Assembly (NCBI GenBank): GCA_016213845.1
Contig: JACQZN010000095.1
Span: 1 to 56,446, forward strand
Source of the DNA: Candidatus Wallbacteria bacterium
GTDB lineage: Bacteria > Muiribacteriota > UBA6191 > JACPRK01
Length of the DNA: 56,446 nt
Direction of reading: 5' to 3'
A program made the position numbers and the translations under genes. A model generated the notes under the pieces. That model saw only the letters and a program-made list of their open reading frames with translations. It did not search any database and was not told where the DNA came from. Shown in pieces: positions 52,861-56,446 of this stretch (the first letter of the stretch is position 1; every line of letters begins with the position of its first letter).

Positions 52861-55625
52861 GAGACCCGCGCAAGGGTGTCGTCCTGCCCGTCGTCCTGGT
52901 GAGCCTGTTCCTGCTCGCCTCGATGGTCCTCACGTTCCAGTTCCTCTCCTCTTCCGACTACAAGCAGGTCGGACGGCTGGTCCGCTCCATCCAGGCGACC
53001 GCGCTTGCCGACCTGGCCGCCGACGAGGTCTACCTCTCCGTCGCCTCCGCAGCCGCGGCCGCGGCGGCCGGTTCCCCTCCCCCTCAATGGGTGAAATCAC
53101 TCCTCGACGCGCTGGATGGCGCCCGCGCCACCGCGGCCTCGGGCGTGCTCGACGTGAAGCAGGACGTGCCGTTCGACGACAAGATACCGATGACCAAGGC
53201 CGCGGCCGCGAAGACCGCCGGGCTGGTCGACGTCAGCGGCGTGCGCGCCGTCGCCGGACCCTTCTCGCTGCGCTCCACCACCTACTCCGCGAAGTCGATG
53301 TACGCCCCGCCGGAGCTGGGCGACGCGCCCGCGGGCAACACCGTCTGGGACCTCAAGGGCGCGCTCAACGTCGAGGTCTCGATCAAGACCTCCAAGGGCC
53401 CGCTCGACTTTTCTCAGAAGTACCTGCGCGGCCAGGAGCTGCTGATCACCGACACGACCCCGCCGGCCTCCCAGTTCGCGCTCTTCAGCTACATGCCGCC
53501 CGTCACCGCCGACTACGCCTGCAACGACCTGCAGCGCGGCGGTCGCCTCACCGTCGAACCGAAGAACGACGGCCGCGTCCACGTGCGCGGCCCGCTCGTG
53601 CTGCTGGCCGAGGAGGTGCGCCCCAGCAAGCTCCACCTGGGCGGCCGCGAGCTGCCCGCGCGCTCCAAGAGCTACCCGGATCGCCAGTGGCTCGGCTGGG
53701 GAAACATCCCCGGCCCCCGAACGCTGCAGCAACCTCAGAAGGCCGACGGCGGCCCGTTCGCCACGCTGATGCAGAACCTGGCCGGCCGCCTGCCGGCCTC
53801 CAAGTCCGACATGCCCGCCCAGCGACCCGCCAACGAGGCCAGCCACTCCAAGCTGATCACGGAGCCGTTCCCGATCTCGGTCACCGTCGACCTGCCGATC
53901 GTCGGCACCATCACCATCAAGAAGACCGTCCCGAGGCAGAACCGGGACCTGGGCGGCGTCTCGATGGTCCTCGCCGCCGACTTGACCGGCGACGAACCGA
54001 AGTACCTCACGGTCGACGAGGAGGCGCTGGCCTACTACCCGCCGGCGGCCTACTTCTACGGTCCCATCCCGGCGGGCCGCGAGCTCTACGGCGTCAAGCC
54101 GATCGAGATCGGGCTCTACCGGGGCGTGCTCTTGCCGGCGGACACGGGCCGGCCGACCTCGCTCTACCAGATGGGCACGGCCGCGCCCGCCGAGGGCGAC
54201 TGCCTGGCGATGGAGCCGCTGCCGACCCCCGCAGGCGCGGGCGACGTCGGCGTGCTGGGCGTGTTCGGCTCCGCCGTGATGCCCTCCTACACCTACGGCA
54301 TTTGCAAGACTTTCGACCTCGGCAAGTGGATCGTGACGAAGTTCATCAACGAGAAGGCTCCGGCCATTGTCCGGGACCAGCTCCTGGAGCAGGTGGACTC
54401 GATCACGGGCCAGCTGCTGGCGGGGCTGGGCGTGCCGGGGAACCTGGACGTCCTGTTCCGCCGCTTCGTCGTGTCGGCGCCGCCGCCGGAGTGGGAAGCT
54501 GCCGTGCCAAAGAACCTCAGCCCGGGCGAGGTGGCCAACCGCGTCAAGGAGATGGAGGGATTGGTGAGCCCCTACGGCTTCTACTTCCACGCCGAGGGGT
54601 TCTGGAAGGCCGGGACGGTGCCGGACGAGCTGCGCCAGAAGATGATCGACGCCATCAAGACGCCGCTGTTGCCGGGGCTCAATCCGGTGCAGCTCTGCGA
54701 CATGTTCCTTCGCAGTCCGACCGGCTGGCAGCAGGCTGAAGCGCAGCTTCCTAACGGGGTCCCCAAGGAGGCCGAGGAGGCACGGCAGTACCTGCGGGCG
54801 GACTACTCCAAGACGTTGCTGGCCCGCACGCCAGCCAAGGACTCGCCCAGTCCCGAGGAGGCCGTGCGAGTGCTGATGGAGCGTGCGGGCGCGGGCGGCC
54901 AGCCGAAGGGAATCTACAAGCTGGCGGAGTCGGTCTCGAGACGACCCAAAGGAGTTCTTGGGGACTATTGGGGCGCGCCGCCGGCGGCTCCGGAGGACAT
55001 GGCGGCGATCCTGCGGGACTACCCGAACGGGTTCTTTCCCCCTCAGTTCCGCGACTGGGAGCAGACGGCGACGCGAGTCTACGAGGACATGACGTCGTAC
55101 CTGGCGGCGGAGCGAGCGGCCGACGGAGTGCTCGAGCTGAAGGGCGCGGTGCTGATCAAGCGGATGGATTACCCGGGCTCGAGCGGCGGCTCGAAGGACA
55201 TCCGGTACCGAGGGCGCGGCATCGTGATCGCGGTGACGGCCAAGGAGGACGAGGTGGCGACGCTGGACGCGAACGTGCGGCCCGCGGCGGCCGGTGCCGC
55301 GCATGAGTTGATCCTGGCGCACCGAGTCGACCGGGACCTGGTGGCGGCGGGAAAACTGCCGGCGCTGAAGCTGGGGGCCGTCTTCGAGGGCAGCGTCTAC
55401 AGCGACACGGGGGTGCAGCCGATCGGGACCTCGACGCGGATCGTCGGCAACCTGGTGACGGGGCTGCTGAACAAGGCGGCGATCGCGGCCTCGTCGATGG
55501 ACCCGGCGGAGGGGCTCTACGTGCAGTACAGGGACGCGCTGAAGAGCGCCGCCGCGGGCCCCCGGCAGGCGTACTGGAGCCTGGAGCAGAGCGGCGAAGT
55601 CGTCAGCGTCGAGCCCGGTTCGTGA
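52857..55625 (+). CDS. Large PilX/GspK-like N-terminally anchored protein
   Basis: A 922-residue protein. The N-terminus MRDPRKGVVLPVVLVSLFLLASMVLTFQFL resembles PilX/GspK-type prepilins (KG followed by a hydrophobic helix), without Glu at +5. The remaining ~880 residues are exported: repeated beta-like segments and long loops, no enzyme motif recognised. ATG 52857 overlaps the preceding stop codon by 4 bp, so three pseudopilin-like genes are coupled. Its size is far beyond typical PilX proteins, suggesting a passenger domain displayed by a pilus-like tip or a secretion-linked adhesin. Confidence 0.78.
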   Translation: MRDPRKGVVLPVVLVSLFLLASMVLTFQFLSSSDYKQVGRLVRSIQATALADLAADEVYLSVASAAAAAAAGSPPPQWVKSLLDALDGARATAASGVLDVKQDVPFDDKIPMTKAAAAKTAGLVDVSGVRAVAGPFSLRSTTYSAKSMYAPPELGDAPAGNTVWDLKGALNVEVSIKTSKGPLDFSQKYLRGQELLITDTTPPASQFALFSYMPPVTADYACNDLQRGGRLTVEPKNDGRVHVRGPLVLLAEEVRPSKLHLGGRELPARSKSYPDRQWLGWGNIPGPRTLQQPQKADGGPFATLMQNLAGRLPASKSDMPAQRPANEASHSKLITEPFPISVTVDLPIVGTITIKKTVPRQNRDLGGVSMVLAADLTGDEPKYLTVDEEALAYYPPAAYFYGPIPAGRELYGVKPIEIGLYRGVLLPADTGRPTSLYQMGTAAPAEGDCLAMEPLPTPAGAGDVGVLGVFGSAVMPSYTYGICKTFDLGKWIVTKFINEKAPAIVRDQLLEQVDSITGQLLAGLGVPGNLDVLFRRFVVSAPPPEWEAAVPKNLSPGEVANRVKEMEGLVSPYGFYFHAEGFWKAGTVPDELRQKMIDAIKTPLLPGLNPVQLCDMFLRSPTGWQQAEAQLPNGVPKEAEEARQYLRADYSKTLLARTPAKDSPSPEEAVRVLMERAGAGGQPKGIYKLAESVSRRPKGVLGDYWGAPPAAPEDMAAILRDYPNGFFPPQFRDWEQTATRVYEDMTSYLAAERAADGVLELKGAVLIKRMDYPGSSGGSKDIRYRGRGIVIAVTAKEDEVATLDANVRPAAAGAAHELILAHRVDRDLVAAGKLPALKLGAVFEGSVYSDTGVQPIGTSTRIVGNLVTGLLNKAAIAASSMDPAEGLYVQYRDALKSAAAGPRQAYWSLEQSGEVVSVEPGS

Positions 55626-55641
55626 GGAGCACCCCAGGCCC

Positions 55642-56446
55642 GTGACTCATTGCAGCGACTCGCAGCCGGGGCTCACGCAGCTCCTGAAGGACCTCGAGAG
55701 CCCGCTCGAGGACGTGCGGATGTCAGCCCTCCGGGGGCTGGAGAACATCCCGAGCCTGGCGATCCTTCGCGCCGTGAGGCGAGTGGCGACGACGGACCCG
55801 AGCGTGAGCCTGCGCTTCGAGGCGCGCCGGTTCCTGACGGCCGCGGCCGAGAAGCTGCCGGAGGAGGACGAGCCGCCCTCGGAGTCGCGCGCGGCTTCTC
55901 CGGTGGAGCGTTTCCGCGCCCTGCTGGCGGACCCCGATCCGGGGATGCGGGTGAAGGTGATCCGGACGCTGGTCGGGAACCTGGATCCCGCGGTGCCCGA
56001 GCTGCTGGCGTCGGTGTTGCCTCAGGAGCGCGATCCGTTCGTCGTCTGCGCGCTGCTGCAGGCGCTGTCGGCGACGGGTGACCGCAAGGTCGTGAAGCTG
56101 ATCACGCCTTACTTGAAGGACCCGGAGGCGCGCGTCCGGGCCAGTGCCGTGGAGGCGCTGGAGGCCATAGGCGACGTCGCAGTCCTGGTGCGGCTGATGC
56201 CGATGCTGAGCGACCCGCACCACCGAGTGCGGGCCGTTGTGGCGCGCGCGATGAGGGCACAGGAGCGGGAGGCCGTGCTCCGCTGCGTCGACGAGATGCT
56301 CGAGGCCGCAGACGACCGTGCCGTGCGCTCGGCCGCGTACGTGCTCCGCTTCTTCGACGAGGAGACTGCGGTGCCCAGGCTCTCCGAGAAGCTCAGCAGC
56401 CCTTCGGAGGAGACGCGCAAGATGGCGTTGGCCTCCCTGATGCACC
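55642..56446 (+). CDS. HEAT-repeat protein (partial, runs off the window)
   Basis: At least 268 residues from GTG 55642, open to the window end. Repeated ~31-residue helical pairs are evident: SPLEDVRMSALRGLENIPS, DPDPGMRVKVIRTLVGNLDP, DPEARVRASAVEALEAIGD, DPHHRVRAVVARAMRAQER, DDRAVRSAAYVLRFFDEE. These D-x-V-R-x-x-A motifs define HEAT/PBS-lyase repeats, a protein-interaction scaffold. It starts 17 bp after the pseudopilin-like gene (GAGGAG further upstream) and is probably part of that operon. Confidence 0.87.
   Translation, partial: MTHCSDSQPGLTQLLKDLESPLEDVRMSALRGLENIPSLAILRAVRRVATTDPSVSLRFEARRFLTAAAEKLPEEDEPPSESRAASPVERFRALLADPDPGMRVKVIRTLVGNLDPAVPELLASVLPQERDPFVVCALLQALSATGDRKVVKLITPYLKDPEARVRASAVEALEAIGDVAVLVRLMPMLSDPHHRVRAVVARAMRAQEREAVLRCVDEMLEAADDRAVRSAAYVLRFFDEETAVPRLSEKLSSPSEETRKMALASLMH

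Overview
This is a GC-rich (roughly two-thirds G+C by eye) bacterial chromosomal window with no rRNA or tRNA that I could recognise. A Gram-negative-type envelope is suggested by several lipobox proteins, a membrane-anchored tetraheme cytochrome, pseudopilin-like genes and very large secreted proteins. Three Hanks-type Ser/Thr kinases with extracytoplasmic domains, a HEAT-repeat protein, a haem-type sensor kinase and an NrfD module point to a deltaproteobacteria-like or candidate-phylum lineage. I cannot place it more precisely.

Layout. 1-1.8 kb: a secreted polymorphic-toxin-like protein with a probable immunity gene. 1.9-11.4 kb: a DyP peroxidase, then argG, a P-loop protein translationally coupled to argG, a 1430-residue membrane protein and argC. 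11.4-17.2 kb: kinase/beta-propeller fusion, HtpX, secreted M28 peptidase. 17.2-18.3 kb: a gene-free stretch with a consensus sigma-70 promoter, many GNRA-capped hairpins and a 15-bp terminal hairpin (candidate structured ncRNA), then a small coiled-coil protein. 18.4-20.9 kb: three small secreted or lipoprotein genes. 21.2-26.4 kb: two more Ser/Thr kinases around a HupE/UreH-like metal permease. 26.8-32 kb: M61 peptidase and a large secreted unknown protein.

32.1-40.6 kb is the most coherent block. A leftward operon encodes a TM-anchored GcvH-like protein, a 4Fe-4S ferredoxin-type subunit, an NrfD-type quinol-interacting membrane subunit and a tetraheme cytochrome. A divergent rightward operon encodes a second GcvH-like protein with a Cys motif, an NtrC-family sigma-54 activator, an archaemetzincin-like metalloprotease and a sensor kinase with two haem-c motifs. 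The 473-bp gap between them carries a good sigma-54 promoter on each strand and palindromic dyads between them, so the window appears to contain a self-contained redox-sensing and electron-transfer regulon.

40.7-41.4 kb: HEPN/MNT pair. 41.5-51.3 kb: a giant Kelch/CARDB/PKD-type surface protein (about 3,250 residues) split by a frameshift inside imperfect repeats and ending in a C-terminal sorting signal. 51.6-56.4 kb: a pseudopilin-like operon and the start of a HEAT-repeat gene.

Repeats are a theme: a 54-bp near-perfect palindrome in three copies (one inside a pseudopilin leader), a REP-like element translated within the NrfD gene, heptamer tandem arrays at gene 3' ends, and a GC-rich intergenic element family around the arginine genes. 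Several genes lack a Shine-Dalgarno and have a TANNNT -10 box 6-8 nt before the start codon, which is the signature of leaderless mRNAs.
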